A DNA stretch of 64,000 nt from Aphidius gifuensis (GCF_014905175.1 NC_057790.1:11062469-11126468), one strand, 5' to 3'; positions 1 to 11,556 are shown, counted from the stretch's first letter. The notes: generated by a model from the letters alone, not told the origin. Made by a program: numbers and translations.

Positions 1-22
1 AATTTGTTTTATCTGATTTTAG

Positions 23-120
23 AGCAAGCTTTACAAGAAAGTAATTTTGAAGAGGATGGTGAAGATTTTTTATCAAATTTTTTATCGACATCGTACGATA
101 CTTTATACGGAAAAGAATAA
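23..120 (+). CDS. Possible 3'-terminal coding exon of an unrecognised gene
   Basis: A splice-acceptor-like AG at 21-22, after a T-rich stretch, opens a frame that runs to a TAA at 118-120 and encodes an acidic tail (QALQESNFEEDGEDF, then a serine/threonine-tyrosine stretch ending YGKE). The stop overlaps an AATAAA, and many more AATAAA motifs follow in the next 130 bases, as expected for a last exon with its polyadenylation region. The frame is also open back to base 1, so the acceptor is not proven. I do not recognise the protein family. It would be the end of a plus-strand gene lying left of the window. Confidence 0.35.
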
Positions 121-640
121 ATACTCATTATTTATTCTCTCATATTTATTCTTTTCCATACAAATTATTATAATTAATTATAATTATTTTATCTAAATAA
201 ATAAATAAATAAAAAATAAATAATAATAAATTAATCAATCATATAGTACATGTCATTTGTTCTTTTGATTTTTATTTTTCACCTCTTTGACAAATGACTT
301 TATTGGGAACGTGAGTTTAGAATTATTTCAGCTTGACGTATGACACAGAGGTGGGGGAACCTTCGAGCACGAAATAGGGAAAGCGGTCTTATTGCGTGCG
401 GCTTTATTGAGAACTTGTACTGTATATAGATAGATATATATAGATTTTTCACTTAGCTGGTAGATATTTTATTTTTCTTAGCTATATTTTTTACTCAGCT
501 GTAATTGTAGCCAAACAATCACTATCTACCTTATATTACCAGCCAAATCTTTGACTTAGTCGGTAGATTTTTTCGTCAAAATTTTTTTTTTAGGGAATTT
601 TAATTTCCTATTGTTTTCGCTTTTCTTCTGGACCCCCCCC
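121..640. repeat. AT-rich spacer with degenerate TTTACTTAGCT repeat
   Basis: No gene is seen here. Bases 440-570 carry repeated variants of a TTACTTAGCTxxTAGATTTTT motif together with the phrase GTAGCCAAACAATCA. The same vocabulary recurs at 38700-39065 and, shorter, at 54215-54285, so this is a dispersed repeat family. The C-run near 630-640 is low complexity. Confidence 0.5.
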
Positions 641-666
641 CCCTCAACCATGGTAGACGCCCCCCT

Positions 667-1005
667 AAAAAATTTTCTAAGTCCCTCAATCTCAATACGA
701 TAGATATGGAAAATATCAGTAAATATAAAAGGAAATATAGAAAAATCAATGAATATAAAAAAAAAATCGATAAATATGGGAAAATATCAGTAAATATGGA
801 GGAAAAATCAGTGAATACAAAGAAAAATACGATAATTATAGGGAAATATCAGGAAAATATCAGTAAATATAAAAAATTTTCTAAGTCCCTTAATCTCAAT
901 ACGATAAATATGGGAAATATCAGTAAATATAATGAAAAATATAGAAAAATCACTGAATATAAAGATAAAAACGATAAATATTGGAAAATACCATCAAAAT
1001 AAAAA
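667..1005. repeat. About 200-bp tandem duplication of an A-rich repeat
   Basis: Two copies start with AAATTTTCTAAGTCCCT at about 669 and 869 and continue in parallel through CTCAATACGATA, ATATCAGTAAATATA and GAAAAATATAGAAAAATCA. A lysine/asparagine-rich open frame at 706-1002 is a product of the base composition, not a gene. Confidence 0.65.
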
Positions 1006-1689
1006 TTCTTAATTTTTATATACAAAAGTGACTCATTTTTCCCTTTTTTAATAAACAAAAGAGGTGAAATAAAAAAAAAATATGAATAAAAAAAATTAGG
1101 CAGGTTTTTCAAAATTACAAAATCAAATTTATAAACTATCGTAAGAAAACCGCCTTATTTTTTTTATTCATATTTTTTTTTTATTATATAATTTTTTATA
1201 TAATTTTTTATTATATAATAAAATTGAATTCGACAATTCCATAAATAAATATTTGACATTGACAGGCTAAAATCATGTGTAAACAAAACACAACAAAATG
1301 AGTAAGAACAGAAAATTCAAAAAGTTAAAAGAAAGTGATTCCGGACATGAAGATGACCCATTAGAAGGAACAAGCAAAATGAATGAAAATTAAATAAATT
1401 TTAGTTGTAACAATAATCATTGTAACGATGGAGAATGAAATAACTTTGTAGTCACGAATTTCAATATATTAAAAAAGAAATTAAAATTCGCCCGCAAATC
1501 AGGCAGGTTGCTTCAGCAACTGTCATTTCATTTTGTTTTAATTTTTGTTGTCGTGATTTTTTTTGTCGTGATTTTTTTTATCGTGATTTTATTAAGTTTT
1601 TTTTTAAATCTTTTTTTGTCGTGGAATCAAATTCTCTATTTCAATTCTATGTTGAAATATTCATTACCTAATTTTTCTAAATTGTTAAA

Positions 1690-3016
1690 AAATTGATTGA
1701 AAATGCTATAACTTCCAGGATAATGAGGATAGAAACATTATATCAGGCTTAATTGAAAGTTCTCAAAAAGCTTTGTTGTAGGGAATGTGGGGTTTTTTTC
1801 GGCCTTGAATAGTTTTTAAGAAAAAAAATCAAATAAAGTTTTTTTTTTTCTTTAAAAACTATTGAAGATGAGAGGAAAAAACCACAATGCGGGCGAGAGA
1901 GTTTTTTGCGACGCAAAATATGAGCCTAATACGAAGTCTCTATTCTTCGTCAGGTTATTCAATATCTAATTTTTTTAGATTTGTTTAAAACCGTTAGAAC
2001 TTTCGGGATAATATAGATAGAGATATCGAACTAGGCTTAGATAAAAGTCCTCACGAAAATTTGTTATGAGATATCTGTTTATTTTTTTGGCTTTGAATAG
2101 TTTCTGAGAAAAGAAGTTAAATATCTGATTTTTTTTTTTTCTATTTTAAAGTTTTTTTTATTTCTTCAAAAACTATTGAAGATGGGAGAAAAAACCCACA
2201 ATGTGGGCGATAGAGTTTTTGAGACGCAAAATATAAACCTGATATGAAGTCTTTATTCCAATTCTTCGTTGAGTTATTCATTGCCTAATTTTCCAAAATT
2301 AAAAAAAAATTGATTTGAAATGCTATATCTTTGAGGACAATTCAAACAGAAACACTGTATTAGGCGTAATTGAAAGTTCTTCGAAAGCTCTGTTATGTCA
2401 TATGTGGGTTTTGTTCGGCCTTGAATAGTTTTTGAGAAAAAAAATTTAAATATCTGCTTTTTTTTTTCTATTTTAACGTTTTTTGTTTTTTTTCTTCAAA
2501 AACTATTAAAGATGGAAGAAAAAACCCACGATGCGGGCGATAGAGTTTTCGAAGACACATTATTTAAGTCTAATACGATGTTTCTATGTCTATTTTACGT
2601 TGAGTTATTAATTGCCTAATTTTTCAAAATTAGTAAAAAAAGGATCAAAAATTTTTTCAAAAGTGCTGTAACTTTCAGGACAATGAAGATAAAAACATTA
2701 TTTTAGACTTGATTGAGAGCTCTTGGAAAGCTCTGTTCTGAAATATTTGAGTTTTTTCTCGGCTTCAAATAGTTTTTGAGAAAAAAAATTAAATATCCGA
2801 TTTTTTTTTTTCTATTCTAAATTTTTTTTTTTTTTTCTTTAAAAACTATTGAAGATGAAGGAAAAAACTAACAATGCGGGTGATAGAGTTTTCGAAGACG
2901 CATCATTCAAGCCTATAGGATGATTGACCTTGAATTAGTTCGTAAGTTATGAACGTTTTTTTTTTTTTCGTTATAAAATACAATCCTGCGGCTGAGCCTA
3001 TGGCTCCTAGCCTCCG
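1690..3016 (+). mobile_element. Left-truncated copy of a Helitron-like repeat with internal ~300-bp reiterations
   Basis: The right end is a palindrome GAGCCTATGGCTC followed by CTAGCCTCCGT, shared with copies ending at 11471 and 26010 and, reversed, beginning at 46784. Inside, four diverged units of about 300 bp repeat the order GCTATAACTT..GGATAATG..gatagaaac..TAGGCTTAATTGAAAGTTC..GGCCTTGAATAGTTTTTGAG..ACTATTGAAGATG..CACAATGCGGGCGATAGAG. The left terminus found in other copies (CTGGTAACGTTTGTT) is absent. No coding capacity is seen. Confidence 0.6.
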
Positions 3017-3838
3017 TTAAAAAATTCTTTCGTTTCGTCAATACAAATAAAATCGAATAAATTTTCAATAAAATGAATTATTCATTCGACAAAGTAAAAA
3101 GACTTCGAATAAAAGAAGTATATAATAAAAAAGTATCATACAACCATAATTTTTTTTTGGCTGTTGAAAGTTTCACATAACATGTTTAACTTTTTTATAA
3201 AGCTGCTCTAAAAATTTAGAAAGATTGGTGAAATAATTTTATTTATTTCAAACTCTCTTCAATTTTCGTTTTCTTTTTCATTAAAATATTTTTCTCACCT
3301 TTTAATGATAAATCTTTTGAGAAAAATTTTCCATCTATAACCCTCTGTAAATTTCTGTATAAATCACAAACGTATATACTCATAATGTAAATATGTAATA
3401 ACACTTACAGACTATACTCTGGCTAAAGAATAACAGAAAGATTCATTTTTGATGTTTCAGATGAAAGTTTAGTTCAACCAACTTAATAATACAAAACGTC
3501 AATTCATAAACGCCGTGAGCACCATATAAAAAAATCATTACAAAACTTATTTTAAATCAAGTACGCAAAATTCTTGAAGTGAATACTAACTTCAAAACTA
3601 ATACATTTTTGGAAAAAGGTATTCAAACTAATTGAAAAAAAATTGTCATAAAAACTGTCAAACAAAAAAAAAGATAGTAAATAAGCTTTAAAATTTCTGA
3701 GCTTAAAAGTTACACAAATTATTGTGGGCCAGCTCTATCACACAGCACCATTCCGTTTTCCACTTTCCGTCAGTCTTTTACAACTAATGTCAACTACTTG
3801 AAACGAAGGTATTTAATTATAAGAAAAACTTTTTTCCA
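3017..3838. other. Non-coding region upstream of synapsin
   Basis: I see no gene. Bases 3725-3808 are less AT-biased than their surroundings (CAGCTCTATCACACAGCACC and following) and could be 5' untranslated sequence. A polypyrimidine tract ending in CAG at 3830-3839 looks like a splice acceptor just before the synapsin start exon, which would make 3840-3866 untranslated leader joined to an exon further upstream. Confidence 0.35.
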
Positions 3839-3866
3839 GTAAATCTTTCTGAATTACTTAATTTTT

Positions 3867-4202
3867 ATGTTTATTCGAAGATTTTCGTCGGGAGATTTAA
3901 GCTCCGAGTTAGATGATGAGGTGGATCAGGAACCAAGGATGGTCACCATGGTTCACCAAGATTCTTCTCAGCCTTATCAAGCTATTTCAGATCGACCATT
4001 ACAATCACAACCAGCAGCACCACCACCACCAACTCAAGTGCCTATACCAGGAGCTCCTCTGACAAGTGTCGTCACGTCTAGTGATTTGAGTCTCAACTTA
4101 AGGTCAGGGTCAAGGACCACAAGCGCACCATCATCACCCGCTAAAACTAGAGAAAGTCTTTTGCAGCGAGTTCAGAGTCTTACTGGTGCAGCTCGGGATC
4201 AG
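3867..4202 (+). CDS. Syn: Synapsin, first coding exon (domain A and linker)
   Basis: Synapsins are phosphoproteins that tether synaptic vesicles and tune neurotransmitter release at presynaptic terminals. This exon encodes 112 residues beginning MFIRRFSSGDLSSE, the insect domain A with a PKA/CaMK-type site RRFS at residues 4-7. It continues through a proline- and serine-rich linker (about residues 35-90) and ends with SLLQRVQSLTGAARDQ, the conserved entry to the central domain. The donor is CAG|GTAATA at 4203, in phase 0, and the next exon is at 15807. The ATG was chosen because a TAA lies in frame at 3840 and domain A starts directly. Identity is secure because the next two exons continue the family sequence exactly. 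Confidence 0.95.
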
Positions 4203-5039
4203 GTAATATTATTCGTAGGCTGATAGGCGTAGGCGTTCTTCTATATTTTTTTTACGTGATTCTACTATATCTACTGCCATTTTAAATCAGGACATTATGC
4301 CCAGCACCCCTTTCCCCCTCCTTCGTGCAATTCAATTATTTGTCAGCAATTAGTGATTATAATAGTATTGAAAATTTTGTGTTCCTATTTTTTTTACTAT
4401 TTTTTTATATTGAATGATTATATTGATAAAAAATTAGTATTTAATAAAATTAAATGATGGAAAAGTGCAATGCCGATATTCTTTATCAGTTCAAATAAAC
4501 ATAGAAAATTTATACATGTACAAATAATCGAGAATAGTGATGGTTTCATAATTTCTTTTCTAAACGCCTATATCGGATTAGTTGAGGAAAAAAAAAACGA
4601 ACGAAATTTTGCAAAAGACAGTTTTCTCAAATCAGGACATTTGATCCAAAAAGGACATTGCCAGGACAAAGAGGTTCCCAAATCAGGGCATGTCTTCATG
4701 GGATTTTTCATATGGTAACCCTAGTAGATATATGCCTAAATCAGTACTGATATAATTTAAATAATTCTTATACTTGATTTATAACGAAATCAGAACGTAC
4801 TTTAAAAACACAATTTGTATTAGTTTAAATATGGTCAGATATTAAATTTTCAATATTTTGAAATAAAAAAAAAAAATAAAAAAATATTATCTTGAACATT
4901 ATTATTTGCAGTTGAATCAATTATCATTATGATGAAATAATAATCATTATAATAAAAGAAAATATGTCCAATATTTATCATTATTCATTAATTTTTTTAT
5001 AAACAGCAATTATCATATTTATTAAATTTTTTTGATTAC

Positions 5040-5215
5040 GCTCAAGTGTAGTCAAAACGTAGTCCTATGTAGTCAATGTAGTAAAACGTACTCACAAAGT
5101 CAAAAGTTTTTTTGACTGTAGTCATTCGTAGTCACCAGCTGCTCGTAGTTACGTATAGTCACTCATCGCTGTAGTCACAGCCATTTTGACGACATTTCGG
5201 CTACATTTGTAGTCG
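5040..5215. repeat. Degenerate GTAGTCA short repeats
   Basis: The heptamer GTAGTCA and variants (ACGTAGTCC, TGTAGTCAATG, TTCGTAGTCACC, CTGTAGTCAC) recur about ten times in 170 bases with irregular spacing. This is a decayed short tandem repeat in synapsin intron 1. Confidence 0.5.
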
Positions 5216-6509
5216 TTGTGTCACTGAATCAGGGCACGGATGGCCCATTGAAATAAATATATCATTACGAAGGGTAATTATATTGATAATATCAATAATA
5301 ATATGAATAATAGTATTGTAATTAAGAATAATAATAGTAATATGAAAAATAATAATAATATCAATAATATTAATACGCCGCCTTAGCAAATATGTCCCTT
5401 CCTCACTTGATCTCATTAAGTGTATGGGTGAACGCTTCAGCGCTAGGGAGGTGACGCGTCACTTACGCTCAAGTGTTACATAGAGTTTTTTTTATCACTA
5501 CCGAACAAAAAAGAGTTTCATTCAAAAAAAAGATAGTCAAGTTCCCCAAGGTGCACCCTAAGTGTTCCGTAGGATTTTTTATTTTTTTTCTTGCTGTTTA
5601 CAAAAATATTGTAAAAAAACAGTTTGTAACACTACATATCGTTGAATAGAAAAAAAAATAAACGACCGAAAAATTTGAAAAAAATATCGTAGAGTCTGCA
5701 GATGAAGCGTCGTCGATTAAAACATTGCTGGAATTGATCGGTTGATATTTGGAATTAGGCCATGTCCAACAATGGGCATATTAAATCTAATAAGGCCCCA
5801 AAATTGAAAATAAATATGACGATTGTTTTGGCTAAAAAAAATAAAGAAAATGAGCATCTCACAAGCCAATTCGATTCAGGACTTTTCGTTTTATCTCAAA
5901 ATAACAAAAAGTCACAGAAAAGCAAAAACATAAGTGTCCTACGGAACACTAAAAAGTGTATTTTATTAGAGTAATACACGGAAAAAAATAATTTGTAAAT
6001 TTCGCATTTTTTTTTGCGATTGAGGAATCCGACACAATTCATTTAAAAATTTGCATTTTTTTTGGTAAGATTTACATTTTTAAAAACAAAACTAAATAAA
6101 CATTTTTTTTTTGTAAATTTTGAATTCTTATTGGGTAAAATTTAACGATAAAAATGTTGAAAATTGATTTTTTTGTTTTACTTAAAATTAATTTAAATTA
6201 TATCTTTGAAAAATGCGAATTTTACAAATAAATGCGGTAAAAAAAAAACAAAAAAATAATCATAAACGATTTTAGATATTGTTTTGGTGAAATCTGCAGC
6301 TTTTAATTGTGATTCAGAAAAAGAAAAAAGAAACAAGAATAAAATGTAAATTTTACGTCTAAAAACTGTAAGGTATATTGGGAAAATAAGTTTATATATA
6401 TTAACAAATTTAAGAGGTAGATTTTACATTTTTTTATTGTAAAAAATTGGGATTGTATGATTTCTCGGTTCTGGTGGGAAACATGTGTGCATGACAAAAG
6501 TCATTCATC

Positions 6510-7640
6510 TTTTCTTCAACTACTGATTTTCCTTGGACATTTTATTTATTTATTAAACAGAATACATATTATTTTATTTTTAATAAATGAAAATGTACAA
6601 GGATAAGCAATAGCTAAGAAAAAAATGTAGCTAAGGAATTGATGTTGCGTAAAAAAAATTTTCTTAGCTACTATTTTTCGTTGGACATATTTATTTTTTT
6701 AAAATAAAATTTTATGTATTTTATCTGTTTAATAAATAGAATGTCCCAGGAAAAGCAGTAGCTAAGAAAAAGATGTAGCTAAGGAATTACAGTTGCCAAA
6801 AAAAAATATTTCAAGCTACATAATTTCCTTGAAACATAATTCTTTGGCAACATTAATTCCTTAGCTACATCTTTTCCTTAGCTACTGCTTTTCCTTGGAC
6901 GTTTTTATTTTTTAAAAACAATAAATTACATGTATATTATTTATTTAATAAATGAAAATGTCCAAGGAAAAGCAGTAGCTAAGGAAAAGATGTAGCTAAG
7001 GAATTACAGTTGCCAAAAAATTTATATTTCAAGCTAAATAATTTTCTTAAAACATGATTCTTTGGCAACATTAATTCCTTAGCTACATCTTTTCCTCATC
7101 TACTGCTGTTCCTTGGACGTTTTTATTTTTTAAAAATAATAGAGTACATGTATATTATTTATTTAATAAATAAAAATGTCCAAGGAAAAGCAGTTGCTAA
7201 GAAAAAGATGTAGCTAAGGAATTGCAGTTGCCAAAAAATTATATTTCAAGCTACACAATTTTCTTGAAACATAATTCTTTGGCAATATTATCCCCTTAGC
7301 TACTGCTTTGCTTTGGTCGTTTTTATTTTTTAAAAATAATAAATTACATGTATATTATTTATTTAATAAATGAAAATTTCCAAGGAAAAGCAGTAGTTAA
7401 GGAAAAGATGTAGCTAAGGAATTGCAGTTGCCAAAAAATTATATTCCGAGCTACATAATTTTCTAAAAACATAATTCTTTACCAACATTAATTCCTTAGC
7501 TACATCTTTTCCTTGGATATTTCTGTTTATAACAAATAAAATTACATGCATTTCATTTTTTAAATAAATAAAAATCCTAAGGAAAAATAGTAACTAAGTA
7601 AAAGATGTGGCTAAGGAATTAATGTTGGTTAATCTATATG
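6510..7640. repeat. Tandem array of palindromic TAGCTAAGGA units (~215 bp)
   Basis: About five diverged units repeat every 200-230 bases. Each contains TTCCTTGGAC..TTTTTAT, an AT-rich centre (ACATGTATATTATTTATTTAA), then ATGTCCAAGGAAAAGCAG, TAGCTAAGGAAAAGATGTAG and CTAAGGAATT, followed by the inverse of the same words (AATTCCTTAGCTACATC, CTTAGCTACTGCTTTTCC). The array can therefore fold on itself within and between units. The same unit type recurs at 20949-21490. Confidence 0.8.
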
Positions 7641-7966
7641 AATACTGTAATGACCCATCCTCATTTATTCCTCTGCCATAATTCTCGAAATGAAATCAAA
7701 GAATTTTCGCAAATTGCCGAGGAAACAATAGAAAACTTCAACACAATTCATTCTTACATGAGTTTATCACCGAAACGAATTTGAATATTCCAACAAATCA
7801 ATTTAACACGATTTTTTAATATTTTTAATGATCAAATTTTTATTTTTATGTTAATTCTTCAATGTATATAATTCATCAACAAAAAGTTTTATTTCTGTCG
7901 TTATTGGAGGTTATTCTTAATATGGACAAAAATTTTCCACTTTAACATAAACACGCGATAGCTTAA

Positions 7967-8042
7967 GCGTTAAGGCGCTGGCTTTAAAGAGATAGAATAA
8001 ATAGCTTCAGGTAGAGTCGTAGGTTCAAATCCCGGTCAGTAC
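7967..8042 (+). repeat. tRNA-like sequence (SINE-type A and B boxes)
   Basis: A box-A-like TAGCTTAAGCG is followed about 60 bases later by a perfect B box, GGTTCAAATCC. The spacing and a long insert between the boxes resemble a class II (Leu/Ser-like) tRNA. There is no convincing acceptor stem, so I treat it as a tRNA-derived repeat inside the 5977-8723 element, not a functional tRNA gene. Confidence 0.5.
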
Positions 8043-8952
8043 ACGTAGCAACAAAAAAACAACTACCGACTCTCTCCATTTTCAAACAAAAAATATACAT
8101 TTTGCATTTTTTCTAACATGTTTAGTAAAAAAATGTTAATTAATGCAAACTGTATCTCGCGATGAAAACAATTTTAATTGATTCTACATCTATTTATGCC
8201 AAATCGTATATTAACATTTATTCGTATTTTTTCACTGATGAAACTAAGTTCTTTAAGTTCATTACATAAAACAAATTTTAACATAAATTTTCATGTTAAA
8301 TTTTGAATAAAGTTACAATACTTTTATATCATTTGTCTTTCTAATAAAACTGATTTTACGTTTTCTGTTGCAAAAAGTTATTAATTACGATTATATATTT
8401 TATTGTCAATTTACAATAATATCTAATTGAATTGACTTATTTCATTTCATAAGATAAATCTGTTATTTAAGAATCAATTTAATTGTAATTTTACATTTTT
8501 GCCGAACTTTACTTACAAAAATGTAACTTTTACATTTTCTTTCAATAAGCATGATGTTTAGTGATAAAAAATGTAAATTTTACATTTTAATAATGTGAAT
8601 TACGACTTTGATCTGATTACATATTTTTTTTGTAGTTTTTACACATTTTATGTTACGGATTCCCCAATTACAAAATAAAATTACATTTTTTTTTGTTAAG
8701 TTTACAAATTATCTTTCTCCGTATACTGTTCTTGTAATAATAAAATAATTCTCGAATCAATACTTCTTGAAGCATTGATTCAAAGAATGAATGATTTGAA
8801 ATAATCCATCAGAGTTCTAGTTCATGACTAAAATACCTTAGTTACTTGGTTTTAGAAGTCGCATTTATAAATAAAATAATCTATGTTCCGAATCTAGGAT
8901 AATTTATTCTTTTTAATAATGATTCTCACGAATTTAGTAAATTGTCATTTCC

Positions 8953-9722
8953 CCCCGGAAATACCTATTTTATAAAAATTTTGCAAAAATTATATAAAAG
9001 TCATTTTGTAAAATATGGGCAAAAAAATTAAGAAAATTATGTAAAAGATTTATAAAATTTTTATAAAAATTTCAATTTTTTTTTATAAATATTATATATA
9101 TAATATATAAAAAATTTGTAAATATTTTATAAATTTTTTGTAAAAATTTATCAGTTTATTTCGAGTATTTTAACTCTCCCCTTCCCTCCCCCCTATTTTT
9201 TGTCAAATTTTTATAAAAGAATTATTTAAATTTTCAGAGAATAATTAGAAAAAAAAACTTTTCAACGAAGAATCGAACTCAGACCATCTTGATGACAAGC
9301 GGGTGCTTTACCACGATGCCACGAATCTTTTAAGAATCTTTAATAAAAATGTACATAAGAATACTACTTTATTAATTTCAATTACTTTTCAGTTTTAACC
9401 GTACTTTTTCATCGATTTTCATACGAATCCATATAAGAGTAATCAGAATTTATTTTTCAACATATAAATATATAAGAATCGATGAAAAAGTACGGTTAAA
9501 ACTGAAAAGATAAATAATAAAGTATTCTTATAAATAATAAAGTATATTTATAAATTATTATAAATATATTAATAAAAATTTAAATATTTTTACAAAAATT
9601 TATTTTATATATTTATACATAATTTTATAAAAATTGCCCATTTTATAAATTTTACATAAATTTTGATTTTATAAAATGACTTTTATATAATTTTTGCAAA
9701 ATTTTTATAAAATATTTCCGTG
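8953..9722. mobile_element. Foldback/TIR element with ~60-bp arms
   Basis: The left arm CCCCGGAAATA..TTTTATAAAAATTTTGC..TATATAAAAGTCATTTT is matched in reverse at 9655-9722, ending TATTTCCGTGGGG. Nested inside is a second inverted repeat: TTTTCAGTTTTAACCG at about 9389 against CGGTTAAAACTGAAAAG at about 9492. The left half also holds a tRNA-Asp-like sequence. No coding capacity is seen and no target duplication was resolved. Confidence 0.6.
9258..9330 (-). repeat. tRNA-Asp-like sequence inside foldback element
   Basis: On the minus strand, TGGCATCGTGGTAAAGCAC (box A region) leads to CCCGCTTGTCA and then GAGTTCGATTC (B box). The region where the anticodon would sit reads GTC. It is clearly homologous in layout to the tRNA-like copies at 25139 and 25435. 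Acceptor-stem pairing is poor, so a live tRNA gene is unlikely. Confidence 0.5.
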
Positions 9723-9850
9723 GGGATTAGTCCAAACATAAAGGTATATGATACATCTTCCATTTCGGAAACAAAAATTATCTATTTAATCCGTATTGTA
9801 AACTCGAGGAAAAGATAAAAATCATTGAGACCAAAATCAACATACAAAAA

Positions 9851-11471
9851 GATCTGGTAACGTTTGTTAGGGCGTGTGGCCCGCGTTACCGTTGAAAATT
9901 CAAAATTTTCAATACTCCGGCTAGGGCCGTGTTAACCTTTATCTGTTAAATGATTTTTAAAAGTAACAATACAATATAATAGTACATTTTTTTTTTTATT
10001 TTTCTTGAAATCAATTTTTTTTTTTTTTCGTTCGAGCAAGCTATAACTTTTGTTAGAATCAACGGAATGACTTCAAATTAGGCTCAAAAAACGTGGTTTT
10101 CAAAACTCTATCGCCCCTTAAGGGGTTTATCCTGATTCCAATGTTCAATTTTTTTCTATTTTTGAAAAAAAATTACTTTTCTTTTTTTTACAATTTTATA
10201 AAAACTATAATTTTTTTTGAAAAAAGTTTCGAGTAAAAGTTGTTGGATTTTACCACACATGCTTTTTAAGTCTTATACAAAGTATCTACACTCAGAGAAG
10301 GATAAGTTAACAGTTAACATACCAATATGTTTACATTAAACATACAAAAGTTTAATGTTAAGATATATATATTAACAATAAACATAGATATCTTAACTGT
10401 TAACATACGTATCTTTACGCGGCCAAATATTTTGATACGCCAGTCTACTTCTTGTCATCTTTTTTTTTGACATTATATTGTGATACTATTCTAATTGTAA
10501 TATAATATAATATGTACTCGTGTTGTCATAAATTTATTTAAATTTAGTTTTTTTGTAAATTCATTCTTAATTTTACATTAAATTTTCATATTTACATACG
10601 TAAATGTCTTCAACTATCAGCCTAACCTTCAAATTGTGTCAATTACAGATATCTTAATAGTTAACATACGCATATTAACTATTAAGATACGTATGTTTAA
10701 TGTTAATATATATATCTTTGATGTAAACTTATCAGCCACCACCCATTTTAACATGGCATATGTTAACATTGAACAGGATATGTTAACTGTTAACATATCC
10801 TTCTCTGTGTGTAGGACGATTTTGTTGAAAGTTAGAGCGTTTTTCAGAAATTACTCGAAAACTAGGAAAGCAATAACTTTTGATAAAATTGTAGTAGAGA
10901 CTTCGTATCAGGCTCAAACAACGCGTCTTCTGAATCTCCATCACCCTTTATGTGTTCGGTCACTTTTTTTTTTTTTTTAAAAACTAAATTAAAAAAAAAA
11001 AAAAATCGATTTTTTAAAATTTTTTATTAAAAATGTGATTCATAGATCAAAATTTTCTCGGAGAGGCGATAAATTTTTTGAGTACGCATGTTTTAAGCTT
11101 AATATGAAGTCTCTAACACCATTTCATCACGAGTTATTGTTTGCCTAAAAAATGAAAACGGCACAAGCTATAACTCAAAATGAAGTAGTCGCAGAGGTTT
11201 CATATTAGGCTTAAAATAATCGTTTTTCAAAATTCTATAACTTTTTCAAATAAATTTTTCCTGTACGAATAGTATTTTCCGTGAGAAAAAAAAAAAAAAT
11301 GGCCGAATAGATAATGTTTTTTTTTATTAGGGGCGATAGAATTTCCAAAGCCGCTTGTTTAAGCCAAATCTGAAGTCTCGACGACAATTAGTTTAAAAGT
11401 TATGAATGTTTTTTTTTTTGGGGGGGATAAATCCAATACTGTGGCTGAGCCTTTCGGCTCCTAGCCTCCGT
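9851..11471 (+). mobile_element. Helitron-like repeat, longest copy
   Basis: The left end GATCTGGTAACGTTTGTT is followed by GGGCGTGTGGCCCGCGTTACC and CTCCGGCTAGGGCC. The right end is GGCTGAGCCTTTCGGCTC then CTAGCCTCCGT. Both ends recur together at 25629-26010. The right end is a short palindrome followed by CTAG, as in Helitron termini, but conservation continues seven bases further (CCTCCGT), and the left end does not begin TC. Classification as Helitron or Helentron-like is therefore tentative. The copy is interrupted by the MITE at 10289-10811. Confidence 0.6.
10289..10811. mobile_element. 523-bp MITE with TA target duplication
   Basis: The terminal inverted repeats CACTCAGAGAAGGATA and (reversed) CACACAGAGAAGGATA extend inward through GTTAACAGTTAACATA, and TA flanks both ends (10287-10288, 10812-10813). 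Subterminal sequence is rich in GTTAACATACGTAT-type words in both orientations. It sits inside the Helitron-like repeat, so it is the younger insertion. The pattern fits a Tc1/mariner-mobilised MITE. Confidence 0.8.
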
Positions 11472-11479
11472 AAAATCAA

Positions 11480-11556
11480 CGATATGGCACTGCGGTAACG
11501 GTTCAGTTTTGTGACAAGGAGTTCACGGGTTCGATCCTGATTGAAATCGTAGGCAG
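11480..11556 (+). repeat. tRNA-like sequence next to Helitron-like end
   Basis: TGGCACTGCGGTAACGG (box-A-like) is followed 45 bases later by GGGTTCGATCC (B box). The middle reads TTTTGTGACAAGG, His-like in the anticodon position. It lies directly after the Helitron-like right terminus. No stable acceptor stem was confirmed by eye. Confidence 0.4.

Larger units (their letters stand above)
5977..8723. mobile_element. TIR element with TA target duplication, carrying internal arrays
   Basis: The left end CACGGAAAAAAATAATTTG and the right end (reverse complement TACGGAGAAAGATAATTTG) form terminal inverted repeats of about 23 bp, flanked by TA at 5975-5976 and 8724-8725. This is the target pattern of Tc1/mariner-type MITEs. 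The ends resemble the CACAGTAAAAAAT family at 52844 and 29626. The interior holds TAAATTTTACA-type filler, the palindromic TAGCTAAGGA array (6510-7640) and a tRNA-like sequence (about 7968). No transposase is seen; short open frames at 6303-6497 are not convincing. Confidence 0.6.

Noticed and set aside
706..1002. Lysine/asparagine-rich open frame of 98 residues
   Set aside because: Arises from a tandemly duplicated A-rich repeat; no domain, no splice signals.
3809..3839. A 31-base intron from AAG|GTATTT to TTCCAG
   Set aside because: Too short for spliceosomal removal; the acceptor may instead serve an upstream donor outside the recognised region.
7967..8042. Functional tRNA gene
   Set aside because: B box is good but no paired acceptor stem is visible and it lies inside a TIR element.
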